A DNA stretch of 64,000 bases, from assembly GCF_024295805.1 (NCBI RefSeq), contig NZ_JANCLX010000030.1:9380-73379 (forward strand), written 5' to 3'. The notes under the pieces were generated by a model. That model was not told the origin of the DNA. It saw only the letters and a list, made by a program, of their open reading frames with translations, and did no database searches. A program made the translations under genes and the position numbers. Below are positions 8,165 through 16,781 of this stretch, piece after piece. Each line of letters opens with the position of its first letter. The first letter of the stretch is position 1. This DNA is from Streptomyces cucumeris. Its GTDB lineage: Bacteria; Actinomycetota; Actinomycetes; Streptomycetales; Streptomycetaceae.

Positions 8165-8935
8165 TCAGGCCGCAGGCGTCGCGGCGGCCAAGAGGGAGAT
8201 CTCGGCGGCGACGGCGTCCGGGTCGGGGGCGACGGTGACACGGGCGACGCCGTCCAGGCCTGGGTGGGTACCGACGCGGACCCCGTGCTGTGCGTTGCGC
8301 AGCAGGTCGAGGTCGTTGATGTCGTTGCCGAAGGCGTTGTACTGGTCGATCCCCAGCGAGACCAGCGCCTGCCACTTGTTCGTGGCGCCCGGGGCGAAAT
8401 CGATGATCGCCTCGTCGAGGTGGTGGTTGACGGTCATCCCGAGGGTGCGGCCGGCCTCTGCGAGGGCTGTCATATCGGTCGCGTCGACCACGAGGAACTT
8501 CACGACGGCAGGGAGATCGGTGAGTTCGACCTGGCGGGCGAGGCGGCCCTGGTCGACACGGCTGAGGATCGGGTGGTCGGCCGGACCGGTGTAGGCGTAG
8601 TCCCAGGGGCCGTCGGCGAGGTAGCCGGCCCGGAACCGCTCGGCTTCCGCCAGCAGTTGGCCGAGTTCGTCGGTACCGAACGCGGCACGTGCTCGGATCT
8701 GGCCGCCGACCGAGACAAGGCTGCCGTTCCCGCCTATCAGCGTGGCGGTGGGGAACGCCCCGTCGAGGACGGGCAGAAGGTCGCGGACCGGCCGGGCGGA
8801 GGCGAAGACCAGTTGGTGGCCGACACGTTCGCAGTCCTCGATGGCTGCCAAGATCTTGCTGTCGATCATCCGTCCGTCGAAGCAGAGAGTACCGTCGATG
8901 TCGAAGACCGTGGTGCTGGCGCTGGAAATGATCAC
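8165..8935 (-). CDS. HAD superfamily hydrolase (Cof/HAD-IIB type)
   Basis: A ~256-residue phosphatase of the haloacid dehalogenase superfamily. The catalytic FDIDGT motif lies at residues ~11-16 with both aspartates. A C2-type cap follows, then a lysine region (VVKFLVVDA) and a C-terminal FGNDINDLDLL motif supplying metal-binding aspartates. The usual substrates of this class are sugar phosphates or nucleotides. The start is taken as a GTG ten codons before the DxD motif, because the longer frame upstream has cysteine-rich, non-conserved sequence. The ribosome site is weak, so the start is uncertain. It is isolated and on the opposite strand to its neighbours. Confidence 0.85.
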   Translation of the reverse strand: MIISSASTTVFDIDGTLCFDGRMIDSKILAAIEDCERVGHQLVFASARPVRDLLPVLDGAFPTATLIGGNGSLVSVGGQIRARAAFGTDELGQLLAEAERFRAGYLADGPWDYAYTGPADHPILSRVDQGRLARQVELTDLPAVVKFLVVDATDMTALAEAGRTLGMTVNHHLDEAIIDFAPGATNKWQALVSLGIDQYNAFGNDINDLDLLRNAQHGVRVGTHPGLDGVARVTVAPDPDAVAAEISLLAAATPAA

Positions 8936-9158
8936 GGCGAGATGATATCGAGCCGACGCCGTACACGGCCTGTTGTCCGCTGAGGTCACGGCTCCGCACC
9001 GATACCTGCCGGCGTGCGAAGAGCACAGGAGACACGGCCGAAGGATGGTCCCGTAACGACCGGTCAGGGTGCGGAATCGCGTGGCCGCCGAGTTCGCTGC
9101 CGGTATCGTCCGCTCTCCCACCTTTCGTACGGTGACCCACGCTCAGGGAGCGATGCAG

Positions 9159-9509
9159 ATGACCGGCCGGCAAGCAACAACTCTGTGGCGTCCCACCGGC
9201 CCCGCGGAGCTGGATCTGGTTCGGGAGCTGAACTGGCGTGCCTGGCCGCCCCGGCTGCCCGAGCAGCCGATCTTCTACCCGGTCCTCAACGAGGACTACG
9301 CGGTCAGGATCGCGCGAGACTGGAACGTGAAGCACGATGGCGCCGGCTTCGTCACTCGTTTCGAGGTCGAGTCGGGGTTCTTGAGCCGGTATCCCATCCA
9401 GCAGACCGGCGGGCAGACGATTCTCGAGCTCTGGGTTCCGGCCGAGGACCTGGACGACTTCAACGCCCACATCATCGGCGAGATCCAGGTGATCCACGAG
9501 TTCCGCTGA
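9159..9509 (+). CDS. conserved hypothetical protein (ADP-ribosylation/crystallin J1-annotated family)
   Basis: A 116-residue soluble protein with the conserved opening TLWRPTGPAELDLV, a central RAWPPRLPEQPIFYPVLN segment and a C-terminal HIIGEIQVIHEFR. I recall this family as a frequent actinobacterial protein annotated ADP-ribosylation/crystallin J1, although it shows no obvious ADP-ribosylglycohydrolase active site. The ATG at 9159 is preferred over one at 9153 because AGGGAG ends eight bases before it. It has no partner in an operon. Its function is unknown. Confidence 0.8.
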   Translation: MTGRQATTLWRPTGPAELDLVRELNWRAWPPRLPEQPIFYPVLNEDYAVRIARDWNVKHDGAGFVTRFEVESGFLSRYPIQQTGGQTILELWVPAEDLDDFNAHIIGEIQVIHEFR

Positions 9510-9923
9510 GGCGGGGAGACTCACTGAGTGACACGCTGACCCGGTGCGGTGATCTCGGTGTGGCTGGTGTGATCTGTGCTCGTCGCGGACTGCATCCTGG
9601 TAGCCGCACCACGACACACCATCGCTGCCCGGCCTGGCGCTGGTCCGTGTCGGCGCGGAGGGCGACATCCATGAACGCCGACTCACACATCGCATGATGC
9701 GCAGGCAAGTTGGCGAGCTGCGGGGCGCAGGGTGCGGGGCGGAAGCAGGCAACACTGCCTCTCAGCCGTCGCCGAGACCGAACGATGACCGGGACGAGCC
9801 CGATCTGCCTTCCCATCACGGATTCACCACGAACAGCACGCGAGACATGCGAAAATCCGACCCCGCCGACCTCACCACGGAGAGGCCGAGCGCGCCGCTG
9901 TTTCCGGGGGGGGGAGGCCACCT
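9510..9923. other. 414-base intergenic region, nothing recognised
   Basis: Between the small conserved protein and the exonuclease fusion no frame shows convincing family motifs, and codon use varies. An eight-G run at 9907-9914 forms part of the GGGGGAGG ribosome site of the next gene. No strong hairpin was found. Confidence 0.5.
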
Positions 9924-11756
9924 ATGACCCTGCCGTCGTCGAGGCCGAAGTGGCCGACGCTGCCTGACTTCTTCCACGACTGGGTGCTCGTGGACGTGGA
10001 GACCTCCGGACTGAGACCGGGACGGGACCGCGTCCTGTCCCTGGCGATGCTCACACTGGACGCACACGGCAATCAGACGGGGGAGTTCTTCACTCTCCTC
10101 AACCCGGGCTGCGACCCCGGTCCGGTCCACATCCACGGCCTCACCCCCGAGCGACTCGCCGACGCCCCCACCTTCGAACAGGTCGCGCCGCAGGTGGGGG
10201 CTCTGCTCAGCAGTCGGGTCATGGTCGCCCACAACGCGCAGTTCGACTACGACTTCCTGGCCCATGAGTTCGCCCATGTCCGCTCCTGGGCCCCGGTCAG
10301 CAGACGGTTGTGCACACTGGCCCTCAATCGGCTGGTCGGGCCCGCGACGTCCGACCTCAAGCTGGGCACCCTCGCCGCGCACTACGGCGTGCGCCAGGAG
10401 AAGGCCCACGATGCACAGGACGACGTCCGAGTGCTCTCCGGCATCCTGCGCGGCTCGCTCGGCGCCGCCGAGCGACTGGGCTTGTCCCTGCCGCTGCTGG
10501 AGTGCCCGCCCCGCCAGGACTACAGGCCGTACGTTCCCAAGACGCCCTGCCCGTATCGCAATCCCGGCCGTATGAAGTCGGGTGGGTCGCTGGTGCAGGG
10601 CATGAAGGTCGCCATCACCGGGGACACTCAGATCTCCCGCGAGGAACTGGTCGCCCGCTCGGTGGCGGCCGGCTTGAACATGATGACCTCGGTCAGCGGT
10701 CAGACCAGCGTCGTCGTCACCAATGACCCCGGCACCGCATCCGGGAAGCTGCGTCGCGCCGCGGACGAGGGCGTTCCCCTCGTGGACGAGCCGACCTACC
10801 TGCGGCTGCTGGGAAATGTACAGCCCGGCCGCGCCAAGGGCACCGCCCGTCGGCGTCCCGCAGCCGAGATGGCCGCGAGCGAGACGACCGCACAGCCGGG
10901 ACCCGGACTGAGTGTCCCGGCACCGCCTACGGCCATGCCGGTCGCGCCCACCGCCGGTACGGCCCGGTCGCTCACCGGACGCAGGGTCCTGGTCCTCGGC
11001 GGCGCCCACGACGCGGCTGCAGAAGCCCGTGCCCGTGCCGTTGCCCTTGGTGCGTCCGCGGCGGTCAATCTCTCCGCCAGTGTGACCGATGTCGTCGTGC
11101 TGTCCGGCGGCGAAGCGGATCGCCGTATGCCGCGCATCACCGCCCTCGGCCTCCCTGTCCACGACGCCGACTGGCTGCTCGCCCCCACGCCTCCGCCGGC
11201 ACAGAGCGCGGCTGGGAGCCGGCCGGAGACGGGAGAGGTACTGGTCCGAGGCGCCGTCATCGACCTGCCCGGCACCGGCACGGCCTGGACGGTTGCCGCC
11301 ACATGGCGTCAACAGACCGTCTGCGAAGTGGACGTCGTCGCTTTCGCGGTCGACGCGCAGGAACACGTGGCCGGGGACGAGGACTTCGTCTTCTACCGCA
11401 CACCCGAGCACCCGGACGGCACCGTGCGGCTCGCCACGGACGGCCCCACGGAGCAAGCCGTCATCACGGACTTGGAGCGCCTGCCCGTGGAGATCCACCG
11501 GGTCGTCATCGCCGCCGCGATCGATGGCACCGCGACCTTCTCAGACGTCGGGGCCATCGAGATCACCGCCAGCTGCGGGATCGGCGCGGCTCCGACCGCC
11601 CGAGCCACCCTCGACGCCGCCACCACAGAGCGCACCATGATCCTCGCTGAGCTCTACCGCCGAGGAGAGAGCTGGCGGCTGCGCGCCGTCGGCCAAGGCT
11701 ACGACCATGGTCTGGCCGACCTCGCCCGCGGCTACGGAGTCGATGTCACCGACTGA
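9924..11756 (+). CDS. DEDDh exonuclease - tandem BRCT - TerD fusion protein
   Basis: A 610-residue multidomain protein. Residues 20-175 form a DEDDh 3'-5' exonuclease of the DNA polymerase III epsilon type: DVETSG (D24, E26), HNAQFDYD (D108) and HDAQDD (H162, D166). Residues ~222-295 are a BRCT domain (VQGMKVAITGD…DEPTYLRLL) and ~345-415 a second, more divergent BRCT (LTGRRVLVLGG…VHDADWLL). Residues ~435-605 resemble TerD: a DEDFVFY motif, then ITDLERLPVEI and the VVIAAAIDG strand. Linkers are alanine/proline-rich. The fusion joins DNA-end processing with the chemical-stress Ter system, so a repair or stress-response role is inferred. The gene stands alone with a strong GGGGGAGG site and a perfect hairpin after it. 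Confidence 0.88.
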   Translation: MTLPSSRPKWPTLPDFFHDWVLVDVETSGLRPGRDRVLSLAMLTLDAHGNQTGEFFTLLNPGCDPGPVHIHGLTPERLADAPTFEQVAPQVGALLSSRVMVAHNAQFDYDFLAHEFAHVRSWAPVSRRLCTLALNRLVGPATSDLKLGTLAAHYGVRQEKAHDAQDDVRVLSGILRGSLGAAERLGLSLPLLECPPRQDYRPYVPKTPCPYRNPGRMKSGGSLVQGMKVAITGDTQISREELVARSVAAGLNMMTSVSGQTSVVVTNDPGTASGKLRRAADEGVPLVDEPTYLRLLGNVQPGRAKGTARRRPAAEMAASETTAQPGPGLSVPAPPTAMPVAPTAGTARSLTGRRVLVLGGAHDAAAEARARAVALGASAAVNLSASVTDVVVLSGGEADRRMPRITALGLPVHDADWLLAPTPPPAQSAAGSRPETGEVLVRGAVIDLPGTGTAWTVAATWRQQTVCEVDVVAFAVDAQEHVAGDEDFVFYRTPEHPDGTVRLATDGPTEQAVITDLERLPVEIHRVVIAAAIDGTATFSDVGAIEITASCGIGAAPTARATLDAATTERTMILAELYRRGESWRLRAVGQGYDHGLADLARGYGVDVTD

Positions 11757-11825
11757 CCCACGGGCGTTCTCCGGGAGATCCGAGCCCGTCGTCGCGCACC
11801 CGGACTCGCGGCTGGGCGCTCCCGG

Positions 11826-11861
11826 TCACGGGTGTCCGCCGAGCCGGTCGGACACCCGTGA
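11826..11861. terminator. bidirectional hairpin terminator
   Basis: A perfect 13-base stem, TCACGGGTGTCCG / CGGACACCCGTGA, with a ten-base loop. It lies between the exonuclease fusion and the convergent monooxygenase gene and ends six bases before the latter's stop. Confidence 0.8.
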
Positions 11862-11866
11862 CGGAT

Positions 11867-12178
11867 TCACTCGGTCACCGCTTCGTGCGGGCGATGCACG
11901 CGCATGCTCGGATGCACTTCGCGCTCGATGTGCGGCATGATCTCCGGGATGTAGATCTTCTGGATGGCGTCACCGGCGTCGTGTGCCTCCCAGTCGGCGC
12001 GGCTGGCCCAGTGCTCGACCAGGACGAAGCGGTGGGGGTCCTGGTGTGACTGGTACGCCTCCCAGCTGACGCAGCCGTCTTCTGCCAGGCACAAGGGACG
12101 CATCCGGGACAGGGCGTCGGCAACAGGATCGATGCTTGCGCCCTCGGAGACCCGGATGATGACGATGAGGTCGAACAA
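11867..12178 (-). CDS. antibiotic biosynthesis monooxygenase (ABM) domain protein
   Basis: A ~103-residue ABM-fold protein, a ferredoxin-like dimeric domain found in quinol-type monooxygenases and stress proteins. The core strands read FDLIVIIRV, CVSWEAYQSHQDPHRFVLVEHW and ASRADWEAHDAGDAI, and the conserved E-x-W region is intact. The start is taken as a TTG because GAGGAG ends four bases upstream and the sequence before it is not conserved. ABM singletons often act on aromatic intermediates or reactive quinones. Here there is no biosynthetic neighbour, so the role is unassigned. Confidence 0.8.
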   Translation of the reverse strand: MFDLIVIIRVSEGASIDPVADALSRMRPLCLAEDGCVSWEAYQSHQDPHRFVLVEHWASRADWEAHDAGDAIQKIYIPEIMPHIEREVHPSMRVHRPHEAVTE

Positions 12179-12323
12179 CGTGCTCCTCAGAGGTGGGCTG
12201 TGTCTTTGCCGGTAGCGCGGAGGCTCGGACAACCAGTCACGGTAGGCGATCTTTCATCGTGCGTCCCGTTCTGTCGGTTGGCCCGCCGCGAATCCAGGTC
12301 CCCCCAGGCTGCCGCCGACGGCT

Positions 12324-12767
12324 TCACTCCTCGAGGAGCGCTCCGGCCAGATGCGTGGCCAATGCCTCGGCCATGGGCCGCACGCCCATCGAACGCGGCA
12401 GAACGTGGTCGTCGTAGTCGCCGTCCTCGATGGACTCCGCGTTGTTGAACAGGACACGCAAGTCGGGCTCGAGCATGGTGACAAACCAGGACATGAACTC
12501 GGCTGCGTCCAAAGCTGTGTGACCGTAGAGACTTAGCCCGTGGCTTGGGTTGTAAGCCCCATGCCGTTCGGCCTCGTTGCTGAAGGTCATCGCAAACTCA
12601 ACTTCCAGGCCAGTGCTGACTTCGCTCGCAGCAGTGTTGGTTGTGCAATTGGGCCACCGATCCTCGGCTTCCTGGGCGAATCGTTCAGGAGTAACCTGCC
12701 ACTGCTCACCTTCAGCTGGGGCGAAGTAGTAGTTCGTGATGACGAGTGCGGCTTCATCGGGAGTCAT
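12324..12767 (-). CDS. probable immunity protein for the adjacent toxin
   Basis: A 147-residue acidic, soluble protein with no recognised domain. It starts at an ATG preceded by GAGAGAG, only 23 bases after the stop of the large toxin-like gene on the same strand. The toxin-then-immunity order, the small acidic character and the lower GC shared with the toxin gene are the reasons for the call. The function is inferred from position. Recognisable stretches are TNYYFAPAEGEQWQV at the N-terminus and LDAAEFMSWFVTML in the second half. Confidence 0.6.
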   Translation of the reverse strand: MTPDEAALVITNYYFAPAEGEQWQVTPERFAQEAEDRWPNCTTNTAASEVSTGLEVEFAMTFSNEAERHGAYNPSHGLSLYGHTALDAAEFMSWFVTMLEPDLRVLFNNAESIEDGDYDDHVLPRSMGVRPMAEALATHLAGALLEE

Positions 12768-12790
12768 TGATCGCTCTCTCTTCGGTCGTT

Positions 12791-14383
12791 CTAACCGGGG
12801 TGGTACCGAACGCTTCCCGGCACGCCCTGTTTTGCCATCAGGTACTGCCAATACGCCATGGTTTCCGGGCCGTTCGTGATGACTTCGAGGCCTTTGACCT
12901 TGCTTCCATCAGCATTGATCGCGCGACCGTAGTCCCTGATCTCACGGTTATCACCCCCATGGTTGCTGATTTCCCATGGCTTCTTAACGTCGTCGGGGAG
13001 TTGGAGCTTTTCCAGTGTGCGTGGCGATTCGCATGAATTCGGCTTCTTGACATACTTGGCGTCGAGAGCGTATCCGTCTTCTGCTCGCAGTCCATCCGCT
13101 TGCTGGACGTTCTTCTTGCCTCCGTCAGGTGGCAAGGGAAGATCGTACTCAGGATAGCCCGCGGTATCGGCCTGATAGCGGTTGGCTGGGTCCTTCTCGG
13201 TTCGATTGTTAGCGAAGTCGTGTTGATGGAGGCCGGACATCCACTTACGGAAACGGGCCTGCTCCGCTGGGCTCAATCTCTTCGCGCCGGGCTCCGGGGG
13301 GATCGGGCCCTTGGGGTTCACGCCGGGGCGTGGCGGTTTTGGCTTCAGATGGTCAGGTCGCTCGTAGAACGCTAGCAAGACGCTGCTTGGGCCCGGGGTT
13401 CCGCCCGGAGCCTTCGCTGCCACCGGGATCGCGGGCATCGGCACACGCAAGGGAGGCGCCGGGAAGATGGACGGGAGGCCCGGGTCCCAGGGAGCTGAAG
13501 GTTCGGGCAGCTTCGCCCGGCGGCCCGATCCGTCGAGAATTCCTGGAATCCGTCCCAACCCGTTGATCTTCGTGTCGGCGCAGACTGCCTCGTTGAGGCC
13601 ATGGTCGTTGTCGTTGTCATACACGGAATCGGGGGGAGACCACAGCTTATCGTTCTTGGCGTCCTCCACGTGCCCGGCGTAGGCGTCGCAGGAGTCCGCA
13701 ATCTCATGGCAAGCCGTGGCGATATTCGCCAACAGTGCCTCGTTCTGAGTTGTTTTTGAGGGGCGGTCACCCCTGCCTATGAAGATGTCGAAGTAGCTGA
13801 CAAATCCCGTGACTGCTTGTCCGGCCCAGTCCTTGACCAGTATCTGCTGGCCTGTCTGCGCGCTGATTCGCGTCTCATCCAGTAGTTCCCCAGCTTTACG
13901 CCAAGCTTTCCCTGCCTCCTTGGCCCTGCTCGGGTTTCCGCGCGGCCCTGTCGTGGTGAAGTCGTCCCACCAGGTCTCTTTGTCGACGACTTCCGGGAGG
14001 TCATCCTCACTGCCGGTCGGGTCGCACTGACTCGGAGCTGGACTTCTGAGCATATTGATGGCTTCGTCCGGCGAGAACTTGTTCAGCATCGATGCTGCGA
14101 CCTTGCTGTCCGTCCGCAGGAAGTCGAAGGCCATTTGCATCACGTTGGCGGAGAGGTTGCCCATGGTGTACGTGGAGAAAGCCATCTGAAACACTGCTTC
14201 ACGTGCGGCACCCTGGTACAACTTCGCGAAGTTGCGTCCCCCCTCGTCATCGCCGGCCATGCCTTTGGAAGCCCCCAACGCCACTACCAAGGCGTTGACG
14301 ACCTCCACGAGGAAGTTCATGTGCTTGTTGAAACCGCCGGAAATGCCCACTAACTGGTCTGATTTGACGTGTACGTCTGCCAC
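12791..14383 (-). CDS. polymorphic toxin with C-terminal restriction-endonuclease-fold domain
   Basis: A 530-residue modular protein. Residues 1-100 are helical, beginning with VKSDQLVGISGGFNKHMNF like WXG100/ESX-type export partners. A second helical region and a proline-rich linker (~300-370, PKPPRPGVNPKGPIPPEPG) follow. The last ~130 residues resemble the Tox-REase family: YPEYDLPLPPDGGKKN, then DGYALDAKYVKKPN as the likely D-x-K nuclease core, and a terminal YWQYLMAKQG. The GTG start at 14383 has GGGGGAG eight bases upstream. A small acidic gene follows immediately and is its probable immunity factor. GC is visibly lower than in the flanks, suggesting recent transfer. Its export route, probably type VII secretion, is inferred. 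Confidence 0.72.
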   Translation of the reverse strand: MADVHVKSDQLVGISGGFNKHMNFLVEVVNALVVALGASKGMAGDDEGGRNFAKLYQGAAREAVFQMAFSTYTMGNLSANVMQMAFDFLRTDSKVAASMLNKFSPDEAINMLRSPAPSQCDPTGSEDDLPEVVDKETWWDDFTTTGPRGNPSRAKEAGKAWRKAGELLDETRISAQTGQQILVKDWAGQAVTGFVSYFDIFIGRGDRPSKTTQNEALLANIATACHEIADSCDAYAGHVEDAKNDKLWSPPDSVYDNDNDHGLNEAVCADTKINGLGRIPGILDGSGRRAKLPEPSAPWDPGLPSIFPAPPLRVPMPAIPVAAKAPGGTPGPSSVLLAFYERPDHLKPKPPRPGVNPKGPIPPEPGAKRLSPAEQARFRKWMSGLHQHDFANNRTEKDPANRYQADTAGYPEYDLPLPPDGGKKNVQQADGLRAEDGYALDAKYVKKPNSCESPRTLEKLQLPDDVKKPWEISNHGGDNREIRDYGRAINADGSKVKGLEVITNGPETMAYWQYLMAKQGVPGSVRYHPG

Positions 14384-14663
14384 TGCTGCTTCTCCCCCAG
14401 AGCCGAACCACAACCCGAACAGCTTATCGAGAGCAACTCACGGGACCCCTGTGCGACTTGCGGAGAGGCGGGTCTGGTTCGACGCGGGCTTCCTTTCTGG
14501 CGGATAGGGGGAAAGTGCGTACCGAGGGAGAGCCCCGGCACACCAACATGGGTGTGTCCAAAGCGAGGTGCTGGGCCGTTGCTTCCTCGGGCGGGCCTGG
14601 AGCGGCAAGTGGCGTGCGACGCCGGGTCCTCGCGCGCGTCCATGCGTATGACACTCTGGCCGC

Positions 14664-15206
14664 ATGACGTGGAACGGTGACGAGTACCAGTCGCGGTTCG
14701 ACCGCATCGCCGCCGAGGGTGGGGACATTCACGGTGAAGCCGCGCTGGTCCGCTCCTTCGGGCCCAGCACGGTCCTCGACGCGGGGTGCGGCACCGGACG
14801 GGTGGCCATTGAGCTGGTGCGTCACGGGATCGAGGTGGTGGGCGTGGACACCGATGGGTCGATGCTCGCCACCGCCCGGCGGCTGGCGCCGGAGATCCGC
14901 TGGTATCAGGAGGACCTTGTCCACCTCGACCTGGCGTTGTCGTTCGATGTCGTCGTGCTGGCGGGCAATGTCCCCCTGTTCACCCCGCCGGGAACGGAAC
15001 CGGCCCTGGTGGCCGGGGCGGCGGCCCATGTGCGTCCGGGCGGCCGTCTCGTCGCGGGTTTCGCCCTGGACCGCGGTTACACGCTGGACGACCACGACGC
15101 GCACTGCCGCGCGGCGGGGCTCACCCTGGAGGCCAGGTACGCGACGTGGTCCCGTGATCCTTACGCCGACGGGAAGTACGCCGTTTCCGTGCACCGGAAG
15201 CCCTGA
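14664..15206 (+). CDS. class I SAM-dependent methyltransferase
   Basis: A 180-residue compact methyltransferase. The SAM motif VLDAGCGTGRVAIELVRHG lies at residues ~36-54, the acidic residue closing strand 2 is in VVGVDTD, and FDVVVLAGNVPLF is the motif IV region. The C-terminal half covers HVRPGGRLVAGFALDRGYTLDDHD. The start ATG has no clear ribosome site, so the message may be leaderless. The stop codon sits inside the terminator hairpin shared with the convergent WYL regulator. The substrate is unknown. Confidence 0.85.
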   Translation: MTWNGDEYQSRFDRIAAEGGDIHGEAALVRSFGPSTVLDAGCGTGRVAIELVRHGIEVVGVDTDGSMLATARRLAPEIRWYQEDLVHLDLALSFDVVVLAGNVPLFTPPGTEPALVAGAAAHVRPGGRLVAGFALDRGYTLDDHDAHCRAAGLTLEARYATWSRDPYADGKYAVSVHRKP

Positions 15207-15239
15207 GTGCCCGATGCCACGGGCGGTGGCATCTCAGGG
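15201..15239. terminator. bidirectional hairpin overlapping both stop codons
   Basis: The inner stem is GATGCCAC / GTGGCATC (15213-15220 / 15226-15233) with a GGGCG loop, extended by outer arms CCCTGAG (15201-15207) and CTCAGGG (15233-15239). It contains the TGA of the methyltransferase and touches the stop of the WYL regulator. Confidence 0.7.
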
Positions 15240-16256
15240 GACGGGGCCTTCCTCCTGGTCGCCGTGCGCACGGGCGCGGGTCGCGAGGCGGTCGGCGAGT
15301 GCGATGACGAGGTCGCGCAGTTCGTCGGGGCGCTCGATGATGAACGGCCGGTCGAGGGCGGCGAGGAGCGGGGGCAGCCAGTCGAGTCGCTCCGCCCGTA
15401 GTTCCACGTGCCGCCAGCGCTCGGTCGCAGGGGCCGTGCCGGGTGCAGAGGCGGGGTCCTCCACGCTCGCGACGCCAGCCGGAAAGCGGGTGCGGATCTG
15501 CTCGACCGTTCCGTGGATCCGCAAGGTCACCTCGTGCCGGTACGCCGCGGTGGCGAACCCGGACAGGACACGCTGAGCCGGGTCCACTCCGGCGGGTGCC
15601 TCGAACGACCCGGGAAGGGTTCTGGCGTCCGTGATGCGGTCGAGCCGGAAGGTACGGTCCTCGTCCTCCCCGATCCCGGGATCCGTACCGGTGACGTACC
15701 ACCGGCCCGAATGGGCCACGAGTCCGTACGGGTGCAGGGTGCGGTCGCTGCGGCGGCCGTCGCGGTCGGTGTACCTGATCGAGACCGGTCGGCGGTGACG
15801 CACCGCATCGGCGACGGTGAGCAGGACCCCGGCGTCGGGGGTGGCGAACTCGCCGGACGGTTCCGTGAAGGCGAGGGATTCCAGGACCGTGGCGAGCCGG
15901 CGGGCGAGGCGCTCGGGCAGTACCCGCCGGATCTTGGCCGCCGCCGTTTCGCTCGCGGTGGCTGTCGTCGTCATCAACCCCGTTCGGCGGCCGGCGACCA
16001 GTCCGAGCAGTACGGCGAGCGCCTCGTCGTCGCTGAGCATGAGCGGAGGTACGCGGTAGCCGGGGGCGAGGCGGTAGCCGCCGTAGCGGCCGCGCACCGC
16101 CTCGACGGGTACGTCGAGGTCGATCAGCTGGTCCACGTATCGCCGCACGGTGCGTCCGTCCACGCCGAGCCGGTCGGCGAGTTCGGCCATCGTCCGGGTG
16201 CCGCCCGACTGCAGCAGTTCCAGGAGCGTGAGCACGCGGCCGGTGGGTCGGGACAT
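15234..16256 (-). CDS. WYL-domain transcriptional regulator (YafY-like)
   Basis: A 340-residue DNA-binding regulator. The N-terminal winged helix (residues 1-60, TMAELADRLGVDGRTVRRYVDQL) is followed by a WYL domain at ~140-225, including LVAHSGRWYVTGTDP, and a C-terminal WCX-type extension. It is divergent from the VOC-family gene, with a perfect 9-base-arm palindrome in the gap. The layout is a common one in Streptomyces, where such a regulator controls a small detoxification-type gene. Its ligand is unknown. Confidence 0.9.
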   Translation of the reverse strand: MSRPTGRVLTLLELLQSGGTRTMAELADRLGVDGRTVRRYVDQLIDLDVPVEAVRGRYGGYRLAPGYRVPPLMLSDDEALAVLLGLVAGRRTGLMTTTATASETAAAKIRRVLPERLARRLATVLESLAFTEPSGEFATPDAGVLLTVADAVRHRRPVSIRYTDRDGRRSDRTLHPYGLVAHSGRWYVTGTDPGIGEDEDRTFRLDRITDARTLPGSFEAPAGVDPAQRVLSGFATAAYRHEVTLRIHGTVEQIRTRFPAGVASVEDPASAPGTAPATERWRHVELRAERLDWLPPLLAALDRPFIIERPDELRDLVIALADRLATRARAHGDQEEGPVP

Positions 16257-16274
16257 GTTCCGAGGCTAGCGCGA

Positions 16275-16299
16275 ATACTGGACGGAATCTGTCCAGTAT
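16275..16299. promoter_or_regulatory. operator palindrome ATACTGGAC-N7-GTCCAGTAT
   Basis: A perfect inverted repeat with 9-base arms in the WYL/VOC intergenic region, 19 bases from the WYL start and 60 bases before the VOC start. Its position over the likely divergent promoters suggests it is the binding site of the WYL regulator. Confidence 0.7.
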
Positions 16300-16358
16300 G
16301 TGTTCTAGCGTCCGAGGTGCAACGGCTCAACGCATCTCACGCATCCAGGGAGAGCATC

Positions 16359-16757
16359 ATGGACTTCGTCTCGATCCGGGTCATCACCGGTGATGTCGCA
16401 CGCCTCGTCTCGTTCTACGAGAAGGCCACCGGGGTCTCGGCGGCCTGGGCCACCGAGGACTTCGCCGAACTCAAGACGCCCGGCGCCACCCTCGCCATCG
16501 CGAGCACACGTACCGTCCCGCTGTTCGCGCCGGGCTCTTCCCGCCCGGCCGACAACCACAGCGTGATCATCGAGTTCCTGGTCGATGACGTGGACCGCGT
16601 GTACGAGAACCTGACCGGCTTCGTGTCCGACTTCGTCAACGAGCCGACCACGATGCCCTGGGGCAACCGGTCGCTGCTGTTCCGTGACCCTGACGGCAAC
16701 CTCGTCAACTTCTTCACCCCGGTCACCCAGGCGGCCATGGAGAAGTTCGCCCGTTGA
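16359..16757 (+). CDS. VOC family (glyoxalase/bleomycin resistance-like) protein
   Basis: A 132-residue protein of the vicinal-oxygen-chelate superfamily with two beta-alpha-beta-beta-beta modules. The first runs SIRVITGDVARLVSFYEKATG and the second SVIIEFLVDDVDRVYENL, ending RSLLFRDPDGNLVNFFTP. The glutamate in the IIEFLV strand and the absence of a clear first histidine make its metal ligands uncertain. AGGGAGAG lies four bases before the ATG. Regulation by the divergent WYL protein is likely. It may be a dioxygenase, an isomerase or a drug-binding protein. Confidence 0.85.
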   Translation: MDFVSIRVITGDVARLVSFYEKATGVSAAWATEDFAELKTPGATLAIASTRTVPLFAPGSSRPADNHSVIIEFLVDDVDRVYENLTGFVSDFVNEPTTMPWGNRSLLFRDPDGNLVNFFTPVTQAAMEKFAR

Positions 16758-16781
16758 GACCGGGCGCACTCGCGGGCGGGA

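Noticed and set aside
7848..9755. 635-codon minus-strand frame across the HAD gene
   Set aside because: The HAD motifs are in another frame of the same strand; this frame is repetitive and without motifs.
14369..14680. Cysteine-containing 103-codon frame (CATCG…WVCPK) overlapping the toxin start
   Set aside because: It is antisense to the toxin ribosome site and overlaps the next methyltransferase start, and only two cysteine pairs support it. It could be a zinc-ribbon fragment but is not convincing.
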